A DNA stretch of 64,000 bases from CAZCGA01 sp964498075 (GCA_964498075.1 CAZCGA010000005.1:37536-101535); one strand, 5' to 3'. Positions 31,948 to 40,913 are shown, numbered from the stretch's first letter. The notes: generated by a model from the letters alone, not told the origin. Numbers and translations are program-made.

Positions 31948-32660
31948 TGGCTACCTACGACAGCGACCAGCAGCTCTCCCTGCCGCTCACGCCACAGCGC
32001 CGTGAGCCCCTGATCGCCGAAGCTGGCGATGTCCCACCACGTCGTCCCGACGCGCGCAAGCTGCCAGCCGAACTGACCGATGCCGAGCTGCTTACTGTTC
32101 TGCTCGGTCCATCAACGGCGCTCAGCTGCCAGTGGATCATGACGAAGAACGACGATTTGCGGACGATCGCCACCCTCAGCCCCGCCGAACTGCTTCAGCA
32201 CGGCTTCACCAGCGGCGCCGTCAACCGCATGGGTGCCGTCTTCGAGATCGCCAAGCGCTACGGCGAACGGGAATTCAAACCCGGCGAGCCGTTGCGCGGA
32301 TCCGGTGACGTCTACCTGCATTTTCGAGAGCACCTGGCCGCCGAACCCTGCGAGCTGTTCTACGCCGTGCTGCTCGACAACAAGCACCGCAAGATCCGCG
32401 ACGTCATGGTCAGCAAGGGCTCGCTCACCGCCTCGATCGTCCACCCGCGCGACGTCTTCGCCCAGGTCGTCCGGCACAGCGCCGCCGCCGTCATCTTCGT
32501 GCACAACCACCCAAGCGGCGACCCGACCCCGAGCAAGGAGGACATCGAGATCACCCGCCGGCTCCGTGAGGTTGGTGAGATCATGGGTGTGCGTGTCCTC
32601 GATCACATCGTCATCGGCCGCGGCCGATACGTCTCGTTTGTCGACGACGGGTATTGGTGA
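31947..32660 (+). CDS. radC: RadC-family (UPF0758) JAB-domain protein
   Basis: A 237-residue protein starting MATYDSDQQLSLPLTPQRRE. The N-terminal helix-hairpin-helix-like part (ELTDAELLTVLLGPS, LSPAELLQHGFTSGAVN) is followed by the JAB/MPN domain with the metal-binding motif HNHPSGDPTPSKED (about 186-199) and DHIVIGRGRYVSFVD. RadC/YkfG proteins are frequent on mobile elements; despite the name, a repair role is not established. Coupled to DUF2958. Two broken copies lie at 7725-7806 and 18821-18947. Confidence 0.92.
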   Translation: MATYDSDQQLSLPLTPQRREPLIAEAGDVPPRRPDARKLPAELTDAELLTVLLGPSTALSCQWIMTKNDDLRTIATLSPAELLQHGFTSGAVNRMGAVFEIAKRYGEREFKPGEPLRGSGDVYLHFREHLAAEPCELFYAVLLDNKHRKIRDVMVSKGSLTASIVHPRDVFAQVVRHSAAAVIFVHNHPSGDPTPSKEDIEITRRLREVGEIMGVRVLDHIVIGRGRYVSFVDDGYW

Positions 32661-32689
32661 GCCGCGTTGAACATTGACGTTGGAACGTT

Positions 32690-32720
32690 CGAGCCGCCGG
32701 CTTCACTAGCTGGCGGCTCG
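32690..32720. terminator. Bidirectional terminator between radC and the SRAP gene
   Basis: CGAGCCGCC and GGCGGCTCG pair (with GGC/GCT extension) around TTCACTA, followed by TTTCCTC. Lies 29 bases after radC and 6 bases before the end of the convergent gene. Confidence 0.65.
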
Positions 32721-32725
32721 TTTCC

Positions 32726-33394
32726 TCATTGCGGACCCAGGCCCCGCACACACTCCGGTGAATCGTTGCGCGGCGAATTCACCAAAGTGGAGACCGCGTA
32801 CGCTTCCATCTCTTCGGGCGGAAGCGGCGTGAGCAGCTTCACGAGATCGACCGGCTTGGCACTCGGATCAAGCCACCGGTCGCGCGCTGCGGCCGGAAGG
32901 ATCACCGGCATCCGGTTGTGGATTGGTGCCATCAGCTCGTTCGGTGCGCAGGTCACGATCGCACACGTCGCAAAGCGCGTACCCACTGGGTCGCGGTTGG
33001 AGGACCAGATGCCAGCGAAGCCAATTGGCCGACTGGAGCGCAAGCGAATGAAGTGCGGAGTCCTCCCCTGCCCGTCGTTTTGCCACTCGCAAAAGCCGTC
33101 GGCGACAATCAGGCAGCGCCGTCGCCGAAGGGCATCACGGAACAGCGGCGCTGTGGCGACCGTCTCCGCGCGCGCGTTGATCGGCGCGAGCTTCGATTCC
33201 TTTGCGGACAATGAAGTGAACCCCCACCGCATTGGCCCCAGCCGCTTCTCCTCTCCGTCACGGATGATTGCCTCGACGGTTTGACTCGGCGCGATGTTGT
33301 AGCGCGGACGAAGATCGACGTTGACGAAGCGCGCCACGCCGAACTCTTCGGCAAGGACCTCGCGCGAGCTCGTGCGAGAGAAGCGCCCGCACAT
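32726..33394 (-). CDS. SOS response-associated peptidase family protein (SRAP, YedK/HMCES-like)
   Basis: A 222-residue protein with start at MCGRFSRTSSREVLAEE (33394), which places the catalytic Cys at position 2 as the family requires; the upstream frame to 33484 is ignored. Other conserved parts: PRYNIAPSQ, RWGFTSL, INARAETV, RCLIVADGFCEW (catalytic Glu) and IHNRMPVIL (catalytic His). SRAP proteins crosslink to abasic sites in single-stranded DNA and protect them. On a mobile element this could shield the strand during replication or transfer. It is convergent with radC. Confidence 0.92.
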   Translation of the reverse strand: MCGRFSRTSSREVLAEEFGVARFVNVDLRPRYNIAPSQTVEAIIRDGEEKRLGPMRWGFTSLSAKESKLAPINARAETVATAPLFRDALRRRRCLIVADGFCEWQNDGQGRTPHFIRLRSSRPIGFAGIWSSNRDPVGTRFATCAIVTCAPNELMAPIHNRMPVILPAAARDRWLDPSAKPVDLVKLLTPLPPEEMEAYAVSTLVNSPRNDSPECVRGLGPQ

Positions 33395-33619
33395 GATGCC
33401 GGTGTTTACCACACGGCCGGCCGTCACGCACCGGACCGGTGGGCGACGCACCGGTTTCGGGGGAGGCTGTCGTTCACCATGCAACAGGCGTGAGCGACAC
33501 AGCGGCGCTTGACATCTCGACTACCGCAGAGGAGGAGACTCACGGGCAAAACGCGTCTGCTCAATTCTAGCGTGTTTGGTTATCTTGTCTTGCGTAGTGA
33601 GGCAAAGGAGTGGGGTACC

Positions 33620-36553
33620 ATGAAAACGTTCGCTGCTGTCCTGATTGCACTTTCGGTGCTGGTTATAGCCCGTCGCGGCGCCTTCGGCACTGATACGACG
33701 CGCATCGATAGCCCCTACGTCGTTTCCTTCTCCGCAGCAACCCCGATATCCCCACAGGCCTTGGTGTCTCCACCGATTTGTCCCAGCCTTCCGTGCAACC
33801 AGCTTACTGTGCATGGTATTGACGTCTATGCAGGCAATTCCGAAACCTGCCCGATAGGGCAGCCCTGCTGCTTCGAGAACGTTCACCACATTGACTGGGG
33901 CCAGGTTAGCGCAGCGGGGATCAATTTTGCGTTCATAAAAGCAACTGAGGGAAGCGCCACGGACGGATACTATTTCGACGACTGCTTCTTTACTGAGAAT
34001 ATCCGGGGGGCCACGGCCGCAGGCATACTGGCCGGCGCGTATCACTTTGCGCGCCCGCAGTATCCAGTGGTGGCCGATGCTACCGCGGAGGCCCAGCATT
34101 TCTTGGACATCGCTGGCCCCTACCTCCAAAATCCCTACCTCGCCCCGGCTCTGGACGTCGAGGTTGGGGCGGACGGATCAACTACCGGTTGCCCTCTAAC
34201 TCCCAGCGATCTCTCTCAATGGATCAACACCTGGGCCCAGACTGTCAGGGCCGCAAAAAACGTCACGCCCGTCATCTACACCTACCGGTCCTACGCAGAA
34301 ACCTGTTTCGGCGGCTCCTTGGACGGGTATCCTCTTTGGATTGCAGACACCAATTATCCTGGCCAGCCGTGCCTTACCTGTCCCCAGACTGGGGAGGGAT
34401 ACGGCGGTTGGTCACACTGGGAGTTCCTCCAGTACGACACCAGCAACACCTCTTACGTCCAGGGAGTCTTCAAACCTGTTGATCGAAACCTCTTCAACGG
34501 TTCCATGGCCGAGTTGATAACCAGCTTCCAGATCGGTGCTTCAACTGCAACCAATCCTCCGAGCGCCAGTCGTACGCCCACCCGGACTCAGACGGCCCCG
34601 TCGTCGTCGACTAGTACGCCCACCCCCACTCGTACACCGACACGAACTCCGACAGCTCCAGACATCGTGGGCATAAGCGTTCAGCCGAATGATACATGGG
34701 AGATCGTCGGCTATCCTGGCGGGCCGTTTGGCAATTCCAACCGGACATACACGATTTACAAGACAGGCGATCCCTCCGCGAACCTGAGTTTTTCCTTCGA
34801 CGCCAATTCTTGGCTCAGTCCCTCCTCGGGCAGCGGGACGTTCAATACCGGAACTGAGTCCTCATTTCAGTTCTCTCTAAACAGTGCCCCAAATTCCTTC
34901 CCCTCTGGGGTCTACACCACCTCGATAACGTTCACTAACAACACGAACCATGTGGGCGACACCACACGCACAGTCCGGCTTACTATCCGCGACCCCGCTG
35001 ATGTGTGCGTGGTCGACGAGTATCCCAGCGCTGAGAACTGGATCAAAGTTGGCAACCGGCTCGTGTTCCGCACGAATCTGGGTGGCAATCTCGCCAATTA
35101 CGAGTTGTTTGATCTGGCGACCAAGACCGTCATTCGATCCATCACTTCCGTCTATGGCAGCGCCTTTGACGCCGACGCCACCTACTTGGTCGTCGGCGAC
35201 GCGTTTGACGACACCGGGGCAACGGATGCCGGCGCCGTCTACCTTTATGACTGGGCCACGGGAAGTCAGATACAGAAGATTCTAAACCCCACCCCGATTG
35301 GGAAAGACAACTTCGGCGGCGATAGAGTGCTCCTACGCAATGACCGGCTCTTCGTCACGGCGCACAATTTTATTGGTGATCATTCGGCGGGCGACAAGGC
35401 GGGCAAGGTCCATGTGTTTACCGTGCCCAGTGGGAGTCTTGTCGGGACGATTCAGAATCCCCAACCAACGTTCGCCAGTTATCTCGGCAATGTGATGGAT
35501 GGGACTGGCGAATCCCTGTTTGTCGGCACCACCCCTGGAACCGGCGGGACCGGCGTCGTTTATCAATTCAATGCCACGACCCTCGCCTATGTCCGTACCC
35601 TGTCTAATCCGAATCCCGAAGTGGGTGCCGGTTCTACGGACAATTTTGGCGGTGTGGTCTACACGGGAGACAACTGGCTGATTGTGTCCGCCTCTGGCGA
35701 GGACTTGGGCTGCGTGGATTGCGGCGTACTCTATGCGTACAACGCCACGACCGGAGCTTTGGTCCACACCTTCCAGAATCCAATCCTTGATAATAGTGCC
35801 GGCTTTGCCGGTGCGGGTGGCTTCGCGGTGTCCGGAGACATCCTCCTTGTTGGAGCGTCGAATTACAATGCCTCACCGCTACTCTTGGGTTCAGGAGCCG
35901 CCTTTGCGTTCAATCTCGCCACTGGCGGGTATATGGGCCCATTGTTCGATCCTGTTCCGGCCTTCGACGTACGCTTTGGCTCTTACGTGGCGCTTTACAA
36001 CGGCCATTTCCTGGTTGGTAGGAATGACAAGATTTACGAGTTGGACTTTGGCGTCTGCGACCTGCCGACACCGACCGCCACGCCAACGAAGTCTCCCTCT
36101 CCGACGATCTCGCCAACAGCAACTCTCAGCGCGACCCCTACGCCGACAGTCACCGCAACAAGTTCACCAACGATCACAGCCACGTCCGCGCCGAGCCCAT
36201 CACCACTACCACCGGGCACCTGCTGCGAGTATCCCGCCCTTCGCGCTTGCGGTGCCGTCGAAGGTGGACAGTGCGGTGTTGGTGGCGTCCCAGTCCTCAA
36301 TGCCGTGTGCGGAACCAACGGTAGCTGTTCAGTGGTGCCCCCCACCGCAACCGCCACGCCGATTGACTGCGTCGGCGACTGCGACGGCACCGGCGCAGTC
36401 ACGGTAAATGAACGCATCACCATGGTAAACATCGCCCTGGGCAATGCAGATCCATCCGCGTGCGTACACGGCGTTCCCACCGGTGGAACCGTCGACGTCT
36501 CTCTCATCGTGCGGGCGGTGAACAACGCACTTTCCAGCTGTCCGACTTCCTAA
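33620..36553 (+). CDS. Secreted GH25 lysozyme fused to beta-propeller and dockerin-like end
   Basis: A 977-residue exported protein starting MKTFAAVLIALSVLVIARRG after AAAGGAG. After the signal peptide a GH25 (Chalaropsis-type) muramidase domain spans about 65-310: HGIDVYAGN, WGQVSAAGINFAFIKATEG, AGAYHFARPQ, the catalytic Asp-x-Glu in PALDVEVG, and GWSHWEFLQY. A Thr/Pro linker follows (TPTPTRTPTRTPT), then an immunoglobulin-like beta domain, an integrin-like propeller with NDNFGG-type blades (VYLYDWATGSQIQKI), a second linker, a Cys knot and a dockerin-like end (GDCDGTGAVTVNERITMVN). It should cut peptidoglycan outside the cell. It is cargo of island B; target or use in conjugation is unknown. 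Confidence 0.88.
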   Translation: MKTFAAVLIALSVLVIARRGAFGTDTTRIDSPYVVSFSAATPISPQALVSPPICPSLPCNQLTVHGIDVYAGNSETCPIGQPCCFENVHHIDWGQVSAAGINFAFIKATEGSATDGYYFDDCFFTENIRGATAAGILAGAYHFARPQYPVVADATAEAQHFLDIAGPYLQNPYLAPALDVEVGADGSTTGCPLTPSDLSQWINTWAQTVRAAKNVTPVIYTYRSYAETCFGGSLDGYPLWIADTNYPGQPCLTCPQTGEGYGGWSHWEFLQYDTSNTSYVQGVFKPVDRNLFNGSMAELITSFQIGASTATNPPSASRTPTRTQTAPSSSTSTPTPTRTPTRTPTAPDIVGISVQPNDTWEIVGYPGGPFGNSNRTYTIYKTGDPSANLSFSFDANSWLSPSSGSGTFNTGTESSFQFSLNSAPNSFPSGVYTTSITFTNNTNHVGDTTRTVRLTIRDPADVCVVDEYPSAENWIKVGNRLVFRTNLGGNLANYELFDLATKTVIRSITSVYGSAFDADATYLVVGDAFDDTGATDAGAVYLYDWATGSQIQKILNPTPIGKDNFGGDRVLLRNDRLFVTAHNFIGDHSAGDKAGKVHVFTVPSGSLVGTIQNPQPTFASYLGNVMDGTGESLFVGTTPGTGGTGVVYQFNATTLAYVRTLSNPNPEVGAGSTDNFGGVVYTGDNWLIVSASGEDLGCVDCGVLYAYNATTGALVHTFQNPILDNSAGFAGAGGFAVSGDILLVGASNYNASPLLLGSGAAFAFNLATGGYMGPLFDPVPAFDVRFGSYVALYNGHFLVGRNDKIYELDFGVCDLPTPTATPTKSPSPTISPTATLSATPTPTVTATSSPTITATSAPSPSPLPPGTCCEYPALRACGAVEGGQCGVGGVPVLNAVCGTNGSCSVVPPTATATPIDCVGDCDGTGAVTVNERITMVNIALGNADPSACVHGVPTGGTVDVSLIVRAVNNALSSCPTS

Positions 36554-36610
36554 CCCAGAGGGTATTGGCCGCCGCGCTAACCATCGCGAGTCTTCGTACC
36601 TTGACTGCGT

Positions 36611-36631
36611 ATGATAATGTCCTTTATCATT
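36611..36631. promoter_or_regulatory. Inverted repeat before a zinc-knuckle gene
   Basis: ATGATAA and TTATCAT pair around TGTCCT, 7 bases before the ATG at 36638. TTGACT at 36601 and TATCAT at 36625 have an 18-base spacer and could be the promoter. It looks like an operator over the promoter. Confidence 0.45.
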
Positions 36632-36637
36632 CATAGT

Positions 36638-36814
36638 ATGCAGTTCAAGAGACCTACCATTTGCCAGCGGCGACACCGCGACTGTGCGGCCCAGCGATGG
36701 GGTGCGCTGACCCGATGCAACCGCTGTCGACGTCCGATCGGATACGGACGATTGTTCGTGCGCCTGGCATCGGGGTCGTTTCACGTCGAGTGTCTTCGTA
36801 ACATCAGCCGATGA
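36638..36814 (+). CDS. Small zinc-knuckle protein next to the integrase
   Basis: A 58-residue basic protein starting MQFKRPTICQRRHRDCAAQR. CNRCRRPIGYGRLFVRLASG followed by HVECL is a CxxC...HxxC zinc knuckle like those at 17474, 17648 and in the replication-relaxation protein. It overlaps the integrase start by four bases (ATGA), so the two are co-translated; a role as directionality or accessory factor is a guess. Confidence 0.6.
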   Translation: MQFKRPTICQRRHRDCAAQRWGALTRCNRCRRPIGYGRLFVRLASGSFHVECLRNISR

Positions 36815-37788
36815 CGCTGATCTCGTCCAACCGTCAGATTGCCCGAGCCGGCCTCGACCAGGTGCCGGCGCTCATTGCTGGTGCCGGCGATCGCGCCCGC
36901 TGGCGCTTCATCGAGTTCTTCACGGCGAACATCAGGAACCCGAACACGCGCCGAGCCTACGCTCGCGCCGTCGCCGATTTCTTCCGTTGGTGCGAGACGC
37001 GTCGCGTCCGTTCCTTGGAGCAGATCACTCCGACAGTCGTCGCCGGCTACATCGAGCGCCGCGGTGCCGATCTCGCGAAGCCCAGCGTGAAGCAACACCT
37101 CGCCGCAATCCGGATGCTCTTCGACTGGCTCGTCACCGGGCAAGTCGTTCCCACCAACCCCTCGCACTCGGTCCGCGGACCGAAGCACGTCGTCAAGAAG
37201 GGCAAGACGCCCATCCTCACGCGCGAAGAGACGCGTGCACTCCTCGACTCAATCGACGTCGAGACCATGAGCGGACTTCGCGACCGCGCGCTCATCGCCG
37301 CCATGGTGTATTCCTTCGCGCGGGTCGGTGCCGTTCTCGCCATGAAGGTCGAGGACTACTACCCGCAGGGCAAGCGCTGGTGGCTTCGGCTCCACGAGAA
37401 GGGTGGCAAACGCCATGAGGTCCCCTGCCACCACACGCTAGAAGAGTACCTCGACGCCTATTGCGAAGCGGCGCAGCTCTGGGACCAGAACAAGAGCCCG
37501 ATCTTTCGTACAATCACCAACACCCCCGGCCGGCCGCTCACAGAGCAGCGGATGACGCAGGCGGACGCATGGCGAATGATCCGCCGGCGCGCCCGCTCTG
37601 CCGGCATCGAGACCGGTATCGGTTGCCATACATTCCGGGCAACCGGCATCACCGCCTACCTCGAGAACGGCGGCACGCTAGAACACGCCCAGCAAATCGC
37701 GGCGCACGAGTCACCTCGGACGACGAAACTCTACGATCGGACCACTGACCAGATCACGCTCGACGAAATCGAGCGCATCGCCATTTAG
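36811..37788 (+). CDS. Tyrosine recombinase / integrase (XerC/D-like)
   Basis: A 325-residue integrase. The N-terminal SAM-like core-binding domain has NPNTRRAYARAVADFFRWCE (about 44-63). The catalytic domain shows Arg in FARVGAVLAMKVED (about R170), Lys in EKGGKRHEV, HTFRATG (about H273 and R276), AAHESPRTT (about H299) and the nucleophile Tyr in LYDRTTDQ (about Y308). All residues are present, so it should be active. Four remnants of the 3' end of this or close relatives lie at 6082, 6942, 8597 and 11593, all on the minus strand. It is distinct from the tRNA-adjacent integrase at 42409. Confidence 0.93.
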   Translation: MTLISSNRQIARAGLDQVPALIAGAGDRARWRFIEFFTANIRNPNTRRAYARAVADFFRWCETRRVRSLEQITPTVVAGYIERRGADLAKPSVKQHLAAIRMLFDWLVTGQVVPTNPSHSVRGPKHVVKKGKTPILTREETRALLDSIDVETMSGLRDRALIAAMVYSFARVGAVLAMKVEDYYPQGKRWWLRLHEKGGKRHEVPCHHTLEEYLDAYCEAAQLWDQNKSPIFRTITNTPGRPLTEQRMTQADAWRMIRRRARSAGIETGIGCHTFRATGITAYLENGGTLEHAQQIAAHESPRTTKLYDRTTDQITLDEIERIAI

Positions 37789-37944
37789 AAAATCCATAGA
37801 ATCACTAAACAAACCGTATATTTACAAACTTCATGCCTTCCTCTATCCTAGTAGCTACCCCACCTCGGCGAACTTCCCCAACAGCTCATCCTTCTCGCGG
37901 TTTCCGGGGCCACCGCAACGGCCACTGCCAGGAGGATGAGCGAA

Positions 37945-38220
37945 ATGGACAAAAGCAAGGGACAACCCACACCCCAGGTTTCACACCACGTGATGGCAGC
38001 AGCCAACAAGATCAAGGAGGCCCGCCTCGTATTCAGCCCAGCGTTTGAGGCGCGCGCCGCGGCACTCCGCGACGTGGTCCTAAGAGTCGAGCACGTCTTC
38101 GGCGCCCGACTCCGAGCGCACAGCCAAGAGATGTTCTGGATCAGGATGTTGCTCCGAGAACTCGACGCGGAGCGTCGGTGGCTCGCAACGCTGTTAGGCC
38201 GGGCCCCCAACGAGCCATGA
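37945..38220 (+). CDS. Small helical hypothetical protein
   Basis: A 91-residue protein starting MDKSKGQPTPQVSHHVMAAA at 37945, nine bases after AGGAGG. The ATG at 37936 sits directly against the ribosome site and is less likely. Mostly helical (AANKIKEARLVFSPAFEARA, ALRDVVLRVEHVFGARLRAH, MLLRELDAERRWLATLLGRA). No family recognised. It is convergent with the three-gene operon that ends 20 bases further on. Confidence 0.65.
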   Translation: MDKSKGQPTPQVSHHVMAAANKIKEARLVFSPAFEARAAALRDVVLRVEHVFGARLRAHSQEMFWIRMLLRELDAERRWLATLLGRAPNEP

Positions 38221-38240
38221 AGGCGCACCCCCCAAGCCGT

Positions 38241-39602
38241 TCAGGATACCCCTGGACGGCTTTCTGCAACCTCCTTCACCCAATTACGAAAGCACCGATG
38301 GGCAGGGTGACGCTCATCTTCATCGAACACCCCAAGAAACTCTTCTGTGACCCTGTACATTTTGGAGGCCCACTCTACAAGTGTCACGTGCGCACCACTG
38401 ACGTGTTCCCTAAAGCGTTTCTCATCGCCGAGGATGTACAACAACCGCTCCAACTCATCCTTCGTAAACACCCGCGCCCCTTCGATGGGCTGGAACCCAT
38501 TCCATGAGAAGTCAACGGTTTCCCGATCTACCAGCCGGAAACCGTGCACCACCCTGTCCATCTCCCTCTCCGCTTCGTCAACACCGCCCCCCACCAGGAG
38601 CACACGTCCCATTTCCACCAGCAGTGCTACATGCTCCTCCTGGCTCCTTATGATCTGCTCTCGGCTGATAGCACCGTCGCGATACTTTGATAGATAGTAC
38701 AAATACTGACTGCTCCTGCTCACCGGAGACTGATCGCTCCCCCACGGCACCGAGTCACACACGCGCAAGACGAGTGAGCGCGTTACCAGAGTATAGTACT
38801 CACCCGCTTCCTTCCCCGCTTCGTTCAAGGCCAGCGTATCCGTCAGATTGCGAGCATCAGCGTAGTCTGCTGTCTCCCGACCTCTGCTATGATACAGCGC
38901 CGCGTAGACGTCCTCGAACGCCTTTTGGATCCACACTATCTCATAAATCTTGGCCTCCTCTGCCTCCGCTAGACGGTCCTTCACGCTATCGAAGCGTTTC
39001 GTCGCAAGCAGCGATATGAATTCCCCTGCTGGCTCGTCAATAAACCGCCGCCGCGTCGTCGGGTCGACCAGGCTGATCTCCTGGAGTATTTCATCCGCCC
39101 GCTCAGCAAGTACCGTTGGGTCTCCTTTATTCAGAGCCTGGCGATACGCTTTGCACCGAGCCACTAAGTCGCCCACCGCCATACCGGCACCAAGGCTGGT
39201 AATCTTCCTGGCGTGGTTCTCAAGAAACGCTACTGCTTCGTGAAGCGCGGCCGGCGGTATCGCGACCCGCACACTCCTGGACTCGGTCAGCACATACGTC
39301 AGCAAGGGTGCTAGCGGCGCACGTCTTGTGTACCGATGAAAGACGTCGAACAGTTCCGAAAAGTCCAAACCACTAACCATCCGGTCCTGGTGCGGTCGAT
39401 TGATATCGTCTGCCAGACGATGGAGTGCAATGCACACTTCGGCAATGTACTTGAACGCATTCCACGTTCGTCCGCGCGACAAGATGATGGCATTCCGCAT
39501 CCCAGATAGTGAACGATGCAGTTCAGTATGCTGAGCTGCACTGAGCCCTGCTGCGCTCAGCGCACCTAGGAGCCGGTCCAATGTATTGTCCACTATACTC
39601 AT
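38241..39602 (-). CDS. Large helical protein of an undescribed three-gene operon
   Basis: A 453-residue soluble protein starting MSIVDNTLDRLLGALSAAGL; the ATG overlaps the stop of the upstream gene (TGATG). Almost all helical, with RNAIILSRGRTWNAFKYIAE, ADEILQEISLVDPTTRRRF and a basic/aromatic middle (KIYEIVWIQKAFEDVYAALY). The C-terminal part has LERLLYILGDEKRFREHVSG, followed by HVTLVEWASKMYRVTEEFL. I see no catalytic motif and no membrane helix. The two upstream genes encode membrane proteins. Position at the edge of a mobile island beside an integrase is typical of defence cargo; function unknown. Confidence 0.75.
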   Translation of the reverse strand: MSIVDNTLDRLLGALSAAGLSAAQHTELHRSLSGMRNAIILSRGRTWNAFKYIAEVCIALHRLADDINRPHQDRMVSGLDFSELFDVFHRYTRRAPLAPLLTYVLTESRSVRVAIPPAALHEAVAFLENHARKITSLGAGMAVGDLVARCKAYRQALNKGDPTVLAERADEILQEISLVDPTTRRRFIDEPAGEFISLLATKRFDSVKDRLAEAEEAKIYEIVWIQKAFEDVYAALYHSRGRETADYADARNLTDTLALNEAGKEAGEYYTLVTRSLVLRVCDSVPWGSDQSPVSRSSQYLYYLSKYRDGAISREQIIRSQEEHVALLVEMGRVLLVGGGVDEAEREMDRVVHGFRLVDRETVDFSWNGFQPIEGARVFTKDELERLLYILGDEKRFREHVSGAHVTLVEWASKMYRVTEEFLGVFDEDERHPAHRCFRNWVKEVAESRPGVS

Positions 39603-40045
39603 CAGAAATGCCTTAACACTATATATGTGACGACAAACCGCCGGCAAGATAACTGATACTGCGCTCGAATCCGGCGCTCATAACGCGCAAATTCAGGGAC
39701 GGTCGGCACACATAGGTTCAAGAGTCCTGCTGCCGTCGTACGGCCCTCATCCGGGACCAACCACGCGTCGAGTTCAGCCTCGGCCGATTCCACATTTCCA
39801 GCAAGCTGTTTATACGCACCAGCATGCCAATAGAGGTGGCCCGACCAGCGAATGAAATAGCCGATGCGGGTAGGGAGCTGGGTTGCATCGATCGTTGCAT
39901 ACAACTCAGATGCGAGAAAAGTTGCTCTGCCTACGCGCTCCGCGGATTTCGTCAGGACGCGATCGGCAGCAGGGACAACCCAGTACAGGAAAGTAAACCC
40001 TGTCAAAATTCCAATGGACAGCGCTATTATAAGCGTGCTGAGCAT
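39602..40045 (-). CDS. Membrane-anchored small protein, middle gene of the operon
   Basis: A 147-residue protein starting MLSTLIIALSIGILTGFTFL. One N-terminal membrane helix (about 3-26) anchors a helical soluble domain: FLASELYATIDATQLPTRIG, YWHAGAYKQLAGNVESAEAE, VPEFARYERRIRAQYQLSC. No known domain. Its stop overlaps the next start, and its own start follows the upstream gene by four bases. Tight coupling means the three proteins are probably needed together. Confidence 0.75.
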   Translation of the reverse strand: MLSTLIIALSIGILTGFTFLYWVVPAADRVLTKSAERVGRATFLASELYATIDATQLPTRIGYFIRWSGHLYWHAGAYKQLAGNVESAEAELDAWLVPDEGRTTAAGLLNLCVPTVPEFARYERRIRAQYQLSCRRFVVTYIVLRHF

Positions 40046-40049
40046 CGGG

Positions 40050-40580
40050 CTATCTCATGTGTAGATAGAACGCCAGCGGAAATAGCACGAAGCCAGTGAT
40101 CGCCACAAAGAAGCGTGCACCGTGACGGTAGTTGTGGCCAAATCCCTTCGGGTTCAACTGGGGAAACCCGGCGACGAGACATGCGGCGTGCCGACGTGCC
40201 TCTGCCTGCAAAATACGAGGAGCTGTCAAACCAATGAGAACCAAGAACACGACGGTCAGGACAAACAGAACCCCCCAAAGTCCAGGTTCCTTAGCTGGCG
40301 CCGTGAGCATACCACTACCCTGGGACACGCAGATCGCGAATACGTACGCCAAGAGGGTGAGCCCGACAAAGCCATTATGATGCCTACTGACAGCATAAGC
40401 GATGCTGCATTCGGTCTGTTTCGGTTCGCTATCCGCCACGTCGAGCAGCTCTTTAAGCGCAGCTGAGGTCGTACGCCCGATACCGATCAACAGCATATAC
40501 TCGAAGAGCGCCACAAGAAGAGCCACAGCCCCTCCAAGGCCGCATACTCGAACTGTATCAATGACGCCTGCGAGGTCCAT
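40050..40580 (-). CDS. Polytopic membrane protein, first gene of the operon
   Basis: A 176-residue protein starting MDLAGVIDTVRVCGLGGAVA at 40580, preceded by GAAGGAC; a longer frame to 40628 lacks a ribosome site. Four membrane helices: about 12-33 (GLGGAVALLVALFEYMLLIG), 73-91, 106-128 (VLFVLTVVFLVLIGLTAPRI) and 156-174. Between helices 1 and 2 a soluble loop contains LKELLDVADSEPKQTECSI. No family recognised. It may form the membrane part of a sensor or effector together with the next two genes. Confidence 0.72.
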   Translation of the reverse strand: MDLAGVIDTVRVCGLGGAVALLVALFEYMLLIGIGRTTSAALKELLDVADSEPKQTECSIAYAVSRHHNGFVGLTLLAYVFAICVSQGSGMLTAPAKEPGLWGVLFVLTVVFLVLIGLTAPRILQAEARRHAACLVAGFPQLNPKGFGHNYRHGARFFVAITGFVLFPLAFYLHMR

Positions 40581-40655
40581 CGTTTGTCCTTCACCGGTCT
40601 CCCAAACATGACCAACGTACACCGTCATCGCGCTGGCTACTCCAGCCCGATCGGC

Positions 40656-40913
40656 CTAGCCCTTCGCTGTCCGCCTGCCGTTACGATTCTTTACGACACT
40701 CCGCCGCAGCCGCTCCCGCTTGATCCGCGCCTTCGCCCTTTTGAGGTAAGCCCGCGGAAAGTGCATCAGTGTCCGCCGGCCGTACTCGATCTCCGGCGGC
40801 GGATCGATGATTCCCCCCGCAATCCATTCGCGGACCGTCTTTGCTGAAACCCCGAGTTCCACCGCTGCGTCACTGATGGTCTCGTAGGTCTTCCCCTTGC
40901 TTGCAATCACCAT
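40656..40913 (-). CDS. Helix-turn-helix DNA-binding protein
   Basis: An 85-residue basic protein. SDAAVELGVSAKTVREWIAG followed by LMHFPRAYLKRAKARIKRER matches a MerR/excisionase-like winged helix-turn-helix in which the second half positions the wing. The end is Lys/Arg-rich. It lies upstream of the three-gene operon on the same strand, with a gap of 75 bases, and could regulate it or act in excision. Confidence 0.7.
   Translation of the reverse strand: MVIASKGKTYETISDAAVELGVSAKTVREWIAGGIIDPPPEIEYGRRTLMHFPRAYLKRAKARIKRERLRRSVVKNRNGRRTAKG

Noticed and set aside
37801..37944. Possible attachment site right after the second integrase
   Set aside because: I looked for a repeat of the sequence after 37788 next to the integrase remnants and found none beyond the coding 3' end itself.
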